Of a stretch of 64,000 nucleotides of DNA, positions 56,754 through 64,000 are shown one piece after another. The position numbers and the translations under genes are program-made. Where the stretch lies: the NCBI GenBank assembly GCA_020853525.1, contig JADYYS010000033.1:22981-86980 (forward strand). Reading direction: 5' to 3'. The notes under the pieces were generated by a model. It saw only the letters and a list, made by a program, of their open reading frames with translations, did not search any database and was not told the origin of the DNA. Each line of letters opens with the position of its first letter. The first letter of the stretch is position 1. Source of the stretch: Ardenticatenales bacterium. GTDB taxonomy: Bacteria; Chloroflexota; Anaerolineae; Epilineales; Epilineaceae.

Positions 56754-59029
56754 CCACAACCACTGCCACGACCGCTACGACGGACCGCCGCGACGATCCG
56801 ACGACCGCCCGCCACGGCCCTGGCCCGGCGGCCCGCAACGGCGGGACGGCGCCGCACGACCGCGTCGCGCCCTGCCCGCGGCGCATCGAAGACGACCTCG
56901 CCGGCTTCCTGAACCGCACGTGCATGCTCGTCGGCCCCGACGCGCTGCGCACGCTCTCGACGAAGACCGTGGCCATCGCCGGCTGCGGCGGCGTCGGCGG
57001 CGCGGTGGCGATCACGCTGGTGCGGATGGGCGTCGGCGGCTTCACGCTGGCCGATCCCGGCGACTTCGACCCACCGGACATGAACCGTCAGTGGGCCGCC
57101 ACGCACGATTCGCTCGGACGGAACAAGGTGGACACGTATGCCGACGTGCTGCGCTCGATCCAGCCGGCCGTCCGGCTCGCGACGTTCACCGAGGGCGTCA
57201 CGACGGATAACCTGGGCGCCTTCCTCGACGGCGCCGACGTCGTCGTCGACTGCCTGGACGTCAGCGTGCCGCCCATGCTGCGCGTTGGCCTCTACCAGAT
57301 GGCGCGGGCCAAGGGCCTGCACGTCTTCTGCGCCCCGATGCTCGGCTTCGGCGCGATCGTCGTCAACGCCGCGCCGTACGGAATGCCGATGGAGGATCTC
57401 TTCGGACGTGTCATGGCCGAGGCCGTCGCCACCTCCACGCTTCCCGACCGCCTGCGCGACCTCGTCGTGCCCGAGCACATCGACGCGATCGAGCGCCACC
57501 TGCGGAACCTCAAGGCACCGTCGGTGGCCATCTCGCCGATGCTCTCGGCGTCGCTCATCAGCACGGAGATCTATCTCGTGCTCGTCGGCGAGGACACGCC
57601 CGGCTGGCGGCCGCCGCACTGCCTGCCGGAGGTGATGGTCGTCGACCCGATCCGCGGGACGTTCCGGGTACTGGCGCTGCAGGATCTGGTGGCGCCACGC
57701 GACGACATCGCCGCACCGGGTCTCGCGACGCCAGACGCGCGCCGCGACGCCCTCGCCGCCGCCGGCTGGAACACGGTCCGCCTGCCCCACGGTGCCATCG
57801 CCGTCGACCTGATGAGCGACAGCTGGCGCGAGCGGGCGCGATCGAGCGCGGCGACATCGTCGAGTGCCGCCCCCGCCGACGTCGAAGCGCTGCTCACCGC
57901 CCGCTACGGCTTCCCGCACATCGTTCCGGTCCACCGCGGCCGCTTCGCCGAGGCGCTCTTGGCAAAGGCGCTTATCCGCCCCGGCGCCGCCGTCGTGACG
58001 AACGCCCTCTTTCCGACGACGCGCTTCCACCTCGAGAGCGCCGGCGCGCTCGTCCTCGAGTTCGGCCTGCCCGAAGCGGACGATCTCTACGACCCGCACC
58101 CGTTCAAGGGCGAGCTGGATCTCGACAGGCTGGCCAACGTGTTTGCCGGCGTCGACGCCGACGACTGCCCGGCCCCCATCCTGGCGGTCTACGTCGAGCT
58201 CGGCGCGAACGCGATCGGCGGCCACGCCGTGCGCCTATCCCACCTGCGCGCCGTACGCGACCTCGCCGCCGCACACGGCGTGCCCGTCCTCATCGACGCC
58301 ACGCGCGCCTACGCGAACGCCGCGCTCGTTCGCGAGCGTGAGAGCGGCCAAGCGGGCCGCCCGCTCGGCGACATCGTCCGCGACCTGTGCGCGTGCGCGA
58401 CGGCGTGCACCGCAAGCTTGAGCAAGGACTTCGTCACACCTGTCGGCGGCTTCGTCGGCACGCACGACGCGGCACTGTTCGTTGGTCTGCGCGACCTGGC
58501 GGTGCTGGCGTACGGCGACGGGCTCGGTGAGGACGACCGGGCGTTGATGGCGGCGGCGGTGGCGGGGCCCGCGACGGACGACGGGACGGACGACGGCACG
58601 GACGACTCGACAGGCGTCGCCGCGACGGCGCGCGCCTCTTGCGTCCGCCGCCTGCACGAAGCGCTCACCGCCCGCTCGATCCCGGTCGTCGGCCCGCCCG
58701 GCGGCCACGCGGTCTACGTCGACGCGGCCGCGTTCCTGCCGCACCTCGCACCGGAGGACCACCGCGCGACGGCGCTGGCGAACGCGCTGTTCGTCGCGGG
58801 CGGTGTGCGCGTGGGCGCGCACCTCGGGACACCGCGGCAGGCGGCGGCGGGCGTCGACCTCGTGCGGCTGGCGGTGCCGGTAGGGGGGGTGAGCGAGGCC
58901 GACGTCGAGCGGGTCGTCGAGGCGTTTCGGCAGGTGCAGGCGGAGCGGGCAGGGATTGGGGGGTGGCGGCGGGTTGACGAGGGCGGCGGGAGGGTCGGCG
59001 AACTCGTGACGGACTTCACGCCGGCTTGA
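56750..59029 (+). CDS. ThiF/E1-like adenylyltransferase fused to tryptophanase-like beta-eliminating lyase
   Basis: A 759-residue fusion. Residues 45-310 are an E1/ThiF-type adenylating domain: GCGGVGG (78-84), DPPDMNRQW (107-115), GRNK (123-126) and VVDCLD (165-170); no CxxC zinc pairs are seen. Residues 375-740 are a PLP enzyme of the tryptophanase/tyrosine phenol-lyase group: VPVHRGRFAEALL (392-404), LIDATRAYANA (D516, ring-N contact) and the Schiff-base lysine K559 in TASLSKDF. A DDGT repeat (12-bp DNA unit) breaks the C-terminal part. The ThiF part would activate a carboxylate with ATP, and the lyase could release indole, phenol or a thiol fragment, or work in reverse. ATG 56750 has AGGAGG and overlaps the KAS III stop. 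Confidence 0.87.
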   Translation: MTTTTATTATTDRRDDPTTARHGPGPAARNGGTAPHDRVAPCPRRIEDDLAGFLNRTCMLVGPDALRTLSTKTVAIAGCGGVGGAVAITLVRMGVGGFTLADPGDFDPPDMNRQWAATHDSLGRNKVDTYADVLRSIQPAVRLATFTEGVTTDNLGAFLDGADVVVDCLDVSVPPMLRVGLYQMARAKGLHVFCAPMLGFGAIVVNAAPYGMPMEDLFGRVMAEAVATSTLPDRLRDLVVPEHIDAIERHLRNLKAPSVAISPMLSASLISTEIYLVLVGEDTPGWRPPHCLPEVMVVDPIRGTFRVLALQDLVAPRDDIAAPGLATPDARRDALAAAGWNTVRLPHGAIAVDLMSDSWRERARSSAATSSSAAPADVEALLTARYGFPHIVPVHRGRFAEALLAKALIRPGAAVVTNALFPTTRFHLESAGALVLEFGLPEADDLYDPHPFKGELDLDRLANVFAGVDADDCPAPILAVYVELGANAIGGHAVRLSHLRAVRDLAAAHGVPVLIDATRAYANAALVRERESGQAGRPLGDIVRDLCACATACTASLSKDFVTPVGGFVGTHDAALFVGLRDLAVLAYGDGLGEDDRALMAAAVAGPATDDGTDDGTDDSTGVAATARASCVRRLHEALTARSIPVVGPPGGHAVYVDAAAFLPHLAPEDHRATALANALFVAGGVRVGAHLGTPRQAAAGVDLVRLAVPVGGVSEADVERVVEAFRQVQAERAGIGGWRRVDEGGGRVGELVTDFTPA

Positions 59030-59120
59030 GTCGCCGGGTTGGTCGCGATGCGGCCAAAGGACGGCCGTTCGGTTCGGGAGCGAAGGCAGTCGATAGCGCA
59101 ACACCAAGCGACACCAAGAG

Positions 59121-61712
59121 ATGTCGCAACAACAAGACGAGGAGTGGATGATGGGCAAGGAACCGCAGGGTCGAGCTCCCCGGGCCGCACGGCGAACCGT
59201 GCCGGACGAGCCGGTTGTCCAGCGCTTCATGGTCGCGGGCCTCACCACAAAGCCGTCGAAGCTGGCGTTCAAGGTCGTGAAGAGCACGATGCACCAGGAG
59301 GACGCGCCCCTGGCGGTCAGGCAGGGAGCGCAGCCGGATGCCCAGACCATCATCTATGTACACGGCATCGGGAACAAGCCGCCCCCGTCGGTGCTGAAGT
59401 GCCAGTGGGACACGGCGCTGTTCGGGCGGGAGCTGGGCGATCGAAGCCGGCTGGCGTACTGGGTGAATCGGGCGTTCTATCCGACGCCCTCCGCCGACAC
59501 CTGCATGACCGAGGCGATCGAACATCTCGATGCCGACGAGCCCTCGACGCGGTCCGTCACGGCGATGATCGAGGCCGCATCCGACGGACTCGACGCCGGG
59601 CTGGCCGCTGAGATCGCCGCGATCGCGACCCGCGACGAACAGCGGGCCTGGCTGACCGGCCTGGCCGAACGGATGGCGTCCCAGGCCGACAAGCCGCAAT
59701 CAGCTGTTGCGGCGAGCGGCGTAGGGGCGCGGATTCTGCCGCTCCCGCCCTTCGTTCGTCGCTGGATCACCCGCCGTATCACGCGCGTGTTTCTTCGCGA
59801 CGTCAACGAGTTCTTCTTCGACGATGAGCGCCGTTCGGAGATGGAAGCGAGCCTGACGGAGCGTCTCAGCGCGGGCGGCGGGCCGTTCGTCGTGATCGCC
59901 CACAGCCAGGGCTCGATGATCGCCTACAACGTGCTCCGAAGGCTGCCGGAGGCCGATCGCAACGTAAAGCTGTTCTTGACGATCGGTTCGCCGCTCGGGA
60001 TCGCCGAAGTACAGGACATCCTCAAGGTATGGTCGCCCGACGGCGTATTGCGCGTGCCGCCGTCCGTCAGGAGCTGGGTCAACGTCGCCGACGCCCGCGA
60101 TCCCGTCGCGGCGGACGCAACGGTGGCCGACGAGTACGAGGTGGCGGCCGGTCAACTGATACGGGACGTGCTCGTCGACAATGCTCAGTCACCGCGCCAT
60201 CCCCACTCCGGCTCCGGTTACTTGCGGGTCCCGGTCGTCCAGCAGGTGGTGCTCGAGACCGTCGGCAATGCGTTCGTCCAGCCGGTGGCGCGGACGATCA
60301 TTGCCAAGGACCTGGTCGACGGGATCGAGGATGGTCACCGCTTGGCGAGGCACCCGGTGTTGATCCAGCTGGCGCCAAGGAACGACATGCCCAAGAAGGA
60401 CGGGCCCAAGGAGGAGATAGAGACCGTTGACACGGTTCGCAAGTCCCTGATCACCGCGATCCACGAGATGGTACGGACGACGGCACGCTCGTCGCAGTCC
60501 GATGTGAAGGACGAGATCGAGCAGGCGAAGGTCGAGCCGCTGAAGCGCTTCGTAGCCGCGCATCTCACGCGCCATGAGATCGAGCAGCTCCGGACGTGTT
60601 TCGGCGACCTGAAGGTCGAGCGCGTCTGGCGTGATGCGGTCAAGCGGACGCTCGTCCACGCGTCGGTCCACACGATTCAGTCGCGCCCCGCCGTGCTGGG
60701 CTACGATGCCACGGGGCGCGATATCGGCTGGGCGGTCCTGGACACCGGCATCCGCGCCGACCATCCGCACTTCCGAATGCACAGCAACGTCAAGGCACAG
60801 TGGGATTGCACGCAGGCCGGTGGAGCGCGGCGATACACGCCTCAGGACCAAGCGTTCAACGGCTTGGACGAGCACGGCCACGGCACCCACGTGGCCGGCA
60901 TCATCGCGGGTGAGTGCCCGTCGGTCGTCCTCAAGCCCGGTGAGCAGCCGCGCCGGTTCGCCGGCGTCGCGCCCGCGACGTCACTGTACGGGTTCAAGGT
61001 GCTGAACGACCAAGGCAACGGGCAGGACTCCTGGATCATCAAGGCCCTCGACACGATCGCGGACCTCAACGAATCCGCCGGCCGGCTGGTGATTGCCGGC
61101 GTCAACCTCAGCCTGGGCGGCAACTTCGACCCAAGCGTCTACGCATGCGGGCATACGCCACTCTGCCAGGAACTGCGGCGCCTTTGGAACCAAGGCGTGT
61201 TGGTCTGTCTTGCAGCCGGAAACGAGGGCTATGCGCTGCTGCAAACCGCGCACGGCGACGTTCCGTCGAACCTCGACCTCTCGATCGGTGACCCGGCCAA
61301 CCTCGACGAGGCGATCGCCGTCGGCTCGATCCACAAGACGAACCCGCACACCTACGGCGTTTCGTACTTCTCGTCGCGCGGCCCGACGGCCGACGGCCGA
61401 AGGAAGCCGGACTTGGTCGCCCCCGGTGAGCGGATCCTCTCGGCGCTTCATCAGTTCAAGGCCGTCGACCCCGATCCGACGACGGGCAACTATGCGGCGG
61501 ACGATCTCTACATCGAGATGAGCGGCACCAGCATGAGCGCACCGCACGTCTCCGGTCTGCTCGCAGGCTTCCTCTCCGTGCACAGGGAGTTCATCGGCTA
61601 CCCGGATCGCGTCAAGCGCATCCTGTTCGACCACTGCATCGACCTTGGGCGGGATCCGTACATCCAGGGGCACGGCATGCCCAACCTCATCGGGATGTTG
61701 GCGAACACATGA
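59121..61712 (+). CDS. Alpha/beta-hydrolase (lipase-like) fused to subtilisin-type serine protease
   Basis: An 863-residue two-enzyme fusion. Residues 70-390 are an alpha/beta hydrolase: IIYVHGIGNKP (oxyanion region) and the nucleophile elbow AHSQGS (Ser262). Residues 430-500 are a charged helical linker. Residues 525-860 are a peptidase S8 domain with a full triad: D542 in VLDTGI, H588 in HGHGTHVAG and S805 in SGTSMSAPHV, plus AAGNEG. No signal peptide or membrane span is seen, so it is likely cytoplasmic. In-frame ATGs at 59148 and 59151 follow GAGGAG (59139-59144), and 59151 has the better spacing; numbering here uses 59121. Base composition is less GC-rich than the neighbours, and a large palindrome follows the stop, hinting at acquisition. 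Confidence 0.87.
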   Translation: MSQQQDEEWMMGKEPQGRAPRAARRTVPDEPVVQRFMVAGLTTKPSKLAFKVVKSTMHQEDAPLAVRQGAQPDAQTIIYVHGIGNKPPPSVLKCQWDTALFGRELGDRSRLAYWVNRAFYPTPSADTCMTEAIEHLDADEPSTRSVTAMIEAASDGLDAGLAAEIAAIATRDEQRAWLTGLAERMASQADKPQSAVAASGVGARILPLPPFVRRWITRRITRVFLRDVNEFFFDDERRSEMEASLTERLSAGGGPFVVIAHSQGSMIAYNVLRRLPEADRNVKLFLTIGSPLGIAEVQDILKVWSPDGVLRVPPSVRSWVNVADARDPVAADATVADEYEVAAGQLIRDVLVDNAQSPRHPHSGSGYLRVPVVQQVVLETVGNAFVQPVARTIIAKDLVDGIEDGHRLARHPVLIQLAPRNDMPKKDGPKEEIETVDTVRKSLITAIHEMVRTTARSSQSDVKDEIEQAKVEPLKRFVAAHLTRHEIEQLRTCFGDLKVERVWRDAVKRTLVHASVHTIQSRPAVLGYDATGRDIGWAVLDTGIRADHPHFRMHSNVKAQWDCTQAGGARRYTPQDQAFNGLDEHGHGTHVAGIIAGECPSVVLKPGEQPRRFAGVAPATSLYGFKVLNDQGNGQDSWIIKALDTIADLNESAGRLVIAGVNLSLGGNFDPSVYACGHTPLCQELRRLWNQGVLVCLAAGNEGYALLQTAHGDVPSNLDLSIGDPANLDEAIAVGSIHKTNPHTYGVSYFSSRGPTADGRRKPDLVAPGERILSALHQFKAVDPDPTTGNYAADDLYIEMSGTSMSAPHVSGLLAGFLSVHREFIGYPDRVKRILFDHCIDLGRDPYIQGHGMPNLIGMLANT

Positions 61713-61754
61713 CGGATGGGACCGGGTGACTGTATCTGTGAGACTGCGGACGAG

Positions 61755-61853
61755 TCTCGGTGAGTTTACACATGTCTCTCGGTCAGATCGACCCCCGATC
61801 TCGGTTAGACAGCCCGCGTGTCTAACCGAGATCGAATTGTAAACTCACCGAGA
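61755..61853. repeat. Large two-level inverted repeat (cruciform)
   Basis: The outer arms TCTCGGTGAGTTTACA (61755-61770) and TGTAAACTCACCGAGA (61838-61853) enclose inner arms GATCTCGGTTAGACA (61797-61811) and TGTCTAACCGAGATC (61819-61833) with loop GCCCGCG. The motif CTCGGTnAG recurs five times in both directions, including CTCTCGGTCAG at about 61776-61786. It lies 42 nt after the subtilase stop. Possible roles are terminator, protein-binding array, or the end of a mobile element; no transposase is present. Confidence 0.85.
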
Positions 61854-61894
61854 TCCCGCCCCACCCGCGTACGCCCCGCCCCACCGGAACGCGG

Positions 61895-61900
61895 TATCAT
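61895..61900 (+). promoter_or_regulatory. -10 element TATCAT upstream of the OmpR-type regulator
   Basis: GCGGTATCAT, 84 nt before ATG 61985. It implies a leader of about 75 nt. No good -35 was found. Confidence 0.45.
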
Positions 61901-61984
61901 CGCCCACGCACGTACCATCCCCCGACCCGCCTCCGTCTCCTGCCCCTCGTCGCCCCAACCGCGTCCGCCCTCCGGTGTCCCTCC

Positions 61985-62728
61985 ATGCTCCCATCCCCCC
62001 ACCCACCCCCCTCCACCCGTCCGGCGACCATCCTCGTCGTCGACGACGAGCCCAGCATCCGCACCGTCGCCCGCGCCTACCTCGAGCAGGCCGGCTACCG
62101 CGTCGTGTGCACGGACAACGGGCCGGACGCGCTGCTCCAGGCCGAGGCCGAGTTGCCCGACCTCGTCGTCCTCGACCTCAACCTGCCGGGCATGGACGGC
62201 ATGGAGGTCGCAGCGCGGCTGCGGGAGCGGTCCGACGTCTACATCGTCATGCTCTCGGCCCGGACCGAGGAGGCGGACCGGGTGGCAGGCCTTCGCCTCG
62301 GCGCCGACGACTACCTCACGAAACCGTTCAGCCCGCGCGAGCTCGTCGCGCGCGTCGACGCCGTGCTGCGGCGGCGGCGGGGGGGGGCCGCGGCTGGCGC
62401 AGCTGCCGAGGCGGGCCGGCACGTGCTGCGCTTCCAGCACGTCGTCATCGATCCCGACGGACGCGACGTCCGCGCCGGCGGGCAGCCGCTGGAACTGACG
62501 CCCACGGAGTTCGAACTCCTCGTCGCCCTCGCCCGTCACCCCAACCAGACCCTCACCCGCGAGCAGCTCATCGACCGCGTCTGGGGCGCGGACTTCTACG
62601 GCACGGACCGCGTCGTCGACGTCTACGTCGGTCAGGTGCGGCGGAAGATCGAGGCCGCCACCGGCGCAAACGTCATCGCCACCGTCCGCGGCGTCGGCTA
62701 CCGCTTCACGGACGCGCGCGACGGATGA
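61985..62728 (+). CDS. OmpR/PhoB-family response regulator
   Basis: A 247-residue regulator. The receiver domain (14-130) has the acidic pocket VVDDEPS, phospho-acceptor Asp in VVLDLNLPGMDG and the conserved Lys in YLTKPFSPREL. The C-terminal winged helix (150-245) has LELTPTEFELLVALARHPNQTLTREQLIDRVWG and VDVYVGQVRRKIEA...IATVRGVGYRF. After phosphorylation by the kinase coded 106 nt downstream it would bind direct-repeat DNA. The first 13 residues are Pro/Ser/His-rich and unstructured. The start has no clear ribosome site; it was chosen as the nearest ATG before the domain. Confidence 0.93.
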   Translation: MLPSPHPPPSTRPATILVVDDEPSIRTVARAYLEQAGYRVVCTDNGPDALLQAEAELPDLVVLDLNLPGMDGMEVAARLRERSDVYIVMLSARTEEADRVAGLRLGADDYLTKPFSPRELVARVDAVLRRRRGGAAAGAAAEAGRHVLRFQHVVIDPDGRDVRAGGQPLELTPTEFELLVALARHPNQTLTREQLIDRVWGADFYGTDRVVDVYVGQVRRKIEAATGANVIATVRGVGYRFTDARDG

Positions 62729-62834
62729 ACGGCGCGCCGCGATCGACGCTCAAGGTGCAACTCCGTGCGCGACCTCGCTGGGCGTGGACGCCGACCGCGA
62801 CGCCACCGGCGCGCCGACGCATGGTCCCCACCCC

Positions 62835-63875
62835 ATGACCCGCCTCCGCCAGCTGCGCTGGCAGCTCGTCGCCGCCCAGCTCCTCGTCGTCGTCGTCGGC
62901 GTCACCGTGCTGGCCGTGACCGCCGACGCCACCGGCGCCCGCCTCGTCGCGGACGATCTGCGCCCACTCGCCGCCGCCGCCCTCGCCGCGGCCGCCGTCG
63001 GCCTCACGACGAGCGTGCTCCTGCTGCGCCAGATCCTCCGTCCGCTCGACGAGATCGCCCGCAGCAGCGAGCGGATCGCGGCCGGGCGATACGACGAGCG
63101 CGTCGCCGTGCCGGCCAGCGACGAGCTGGCGGCCGTGGCGGAAAGCTTCAACCAGATGGCTGCCGCCCTCGAGGCCGTCGAGGCCCGCCGGATCGCCCTG
63201 ATCGGCAACGTCGCCCACGAGCTCCGGACGCCGCTGGCCGGACTCGAAGGCTACCTCGAAGGGCTGCTGGACGGCGTCTTCACCGCCGACCCCGCGACGC
63301 TCCACGAGCTCCAGCACGAGGTCCGCCGCCTTCACCGGCTCGTCGATGACCTCCAGACGCTCTCCAACGTCGAGGCCGGCCAGATCCACCTGTCGCCGAC
63401 GGACTTCGACCTCGTCGCCCTCGCCCGCCGCGTCGCCGCACAGCTCGTCGCCCAGACGCCCGCCGGCAGCGTGACGATCGACGTCGCGGCCGACGCGTCG
63501 CCCGTCGTCGTCCACGCGGACGCCGACCGCGTCGCCCAGATCGTGCTGAACCTCGTCGGCAACGCCGTCCGCTACACATCCGAAGGCGGCCGCGTCACCA
63601 TCCGCGTCCGCCGCGAGGCCGCCGACCCCGCTTCCACCGCCCGTCTCGACGTGATCGACACGGGCATCGGCATCGCCGCCGCCGACCTGCCGCACCTCTT
63701 CGAGCGCTTCTACCGCGTCGACCGCTCCCGCGCGCGCGCCAGCGGCGGCAGCGGCATCGGCCTGACCGTGTCCCGCCACCTGGCATGGGCGATGGGGGGC
63801 GACATCACGGCGGCGAGCGCGGGGATTGGGCGGGGGAGCACGTTTTCGGTGACGTTGCCGGTGGGGCGGTCGTAG
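62835..63875 (+). CDS. Membrane sensor histidine kinase
   Basis: A 346-residue kinase. Two membrane helices (LVAAQLLVVVVGVTVLAVTA; LAAAALAAAAVGLTTSVLLL) enclose a very short external loop. Next come a HAMP domain (LRPLDEIARSSERIAAGRYDERV), the H-box LIGNVAHELRTPLAGLEGYLEGL, the N-box LNLVGNAVRYTSEGG, DTGIGI, FERFYRVDRSRARASGGSGIGL and the G2 loop. The small loop (about 15 residues) suggests that it senses within the membrane or through a partner. The partner regulator is coded just upstream. ATG 62835 starts a standard basic-then-hydrophobic N-terminus; an in-frame GTG at 62784 is an alternative. Confidence 0.93.
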   Translation: MTRLRQLRWQLVAAQLLVVVVGVTVLAVTADATGARLVADDLRPLAAAALAAAAVGLTTSVLLLRQILRPLDEIARSSERIAAGRYDERVAVPASDELAAVAESFNQMAAALEAVEARRIALIGNVAHELRTPLAGLEGYLEGLLDGVFTADPATLHELQHEVRRLHRLVDDLQTLSNVEAGQIHLSPTDFDLVALARRVAAQLVAQTPAGSVTIDVAADASPVVVHADADRVAQIVLNLVGNAVRYTSEGGRVTIRVRREAADPASTARLDVIDTGIGIAAADLPHLFERFYRVDRSRARASGGSGIGLTVSRHLAWAMGGDITAASAGIGRGSTFSVTLPVGRS

Positions 63876-63927
63876 TAGACCGTCACGTGACGATCTGCGG
63901 ATGACGGTGCGTGCGTCGCAATCCACC

Positions 63928-64000
63928 GGCAGCTGAAGCTGGCCGGCTGCAGGCGTCCCTGGCGGGCCGCCATGGTGCCCGCCTTCGCGGGCACCCAGAA
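63928..64000. repeat. Long nested palindromic repeat, copy 2 (cut by window end)
   Basis: The left arm 63928-63954 is nearly identical to the consensus arm of the copy at 4561-4695, followed by the same inner order: GTCCCT, GGGCCGCCATGG, then hairpin GTGCCCGCC-TTC-GCGGGCACC. The right half lies beyond base 64000. It follows the histidine-kinase gene. Confidence 0.85.

Noticed and set aside
1..64000. tRNA, rRNA, transposase, integrase or phage genes
   Set aside because: None was recognised on reading both strands for typical motifs. A tool-based tRNA scan and profile search would be needed to exclude them fully.

Overview
The window is a very GC-rich (about 70%) bacterial chromosome segment with dense, mostly operonic genes. 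The best guess for the organism is a Chloroflexota bacterium of the Anaerolineae type. The reasons are large secreted beta-propeller proteins, a Pro/Thr-rich stalk ending in a YLPxVxK-like tail (50964-53789), a sortase nearby, a CSLREA/beta-helix surface protein, and many palindromic dispersed repeats. No rRNA, tRNA, CRISPR array, transposase or phage gene was seen. Taxonomy is an inference from style only.

Layout. 1-2170: end of an M50 protease, an HD-domain protein and a prephenate-dehydrogenase-like protein. 2310-9439: polysaccharide operon (glycosyltransferase, Wzm/Wzt ABC exporter, polytopic membrane protein, second glycosyltransferase). 9603-11812: small accessory block (SAM methyltransferase, HEPN-MNT toxin-antitoxin pair, small membrane protein). 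11903-13249: TolB-like lipoprotein. 21611-13359 (minus): tightly overlapping operon of three glycosyltransferases, an ABC exporter and a tandem-APH kinase-like protein. 23650-21816 (minus): ECF sigma factor and membrane anti-sigma factor. 24002-32538: giant secreted beta-helix/propeller protein, two GT2 glycosyltransferases, an inositol-monophosphatase-like enzyme and a HAD-like membrane protein.

32921-46384 is the most unusual part. A histidine kinase and an NtrC-type regulator end at a clear intrinsic terminator. A near-consensus sigma-54 promoter (36303-36318) follows. It faces a locus coding for a small two-helix membrane protein, a 2124-residue P-loop NTPase with a huge TPR array, a gingipain/caspase-fold (C25-like) protease and a divergent FtsZ-family GTPase, with a 12-bp tandem array just before the FtsZ-like gene. 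The proposal is a two-component, sigma-54-controlled NTPase/TPR-protease-cytoskeleton system.

46513-53789: a degenerate membrane PAS sensor, a class F-type sortase, a PIG-L deacetylase and a stalked propeller protein. 54118-59029: a compact biosynthetic operon (methyltransferase, FeeM/GNAT-like acyltransferase, KAS III-like enzyme and a ThiF-tryptophanase fusion) behind a structured leader. 59121-61712: a lipase-subtilase fusion, followed by a large cruciform repeat. 61985-63875: an OmpR-type regulator and its histidine kinase. The window ends inside a second copy of the long palindromic repeat found at 4561-4695.

Transcription starts: five or more genes have a -10-like hexamer only 6-7 nt before the start codon. 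This points to frequent leaderless mRNAs next to ordinary Shine-Dalgarno starts inside operons.
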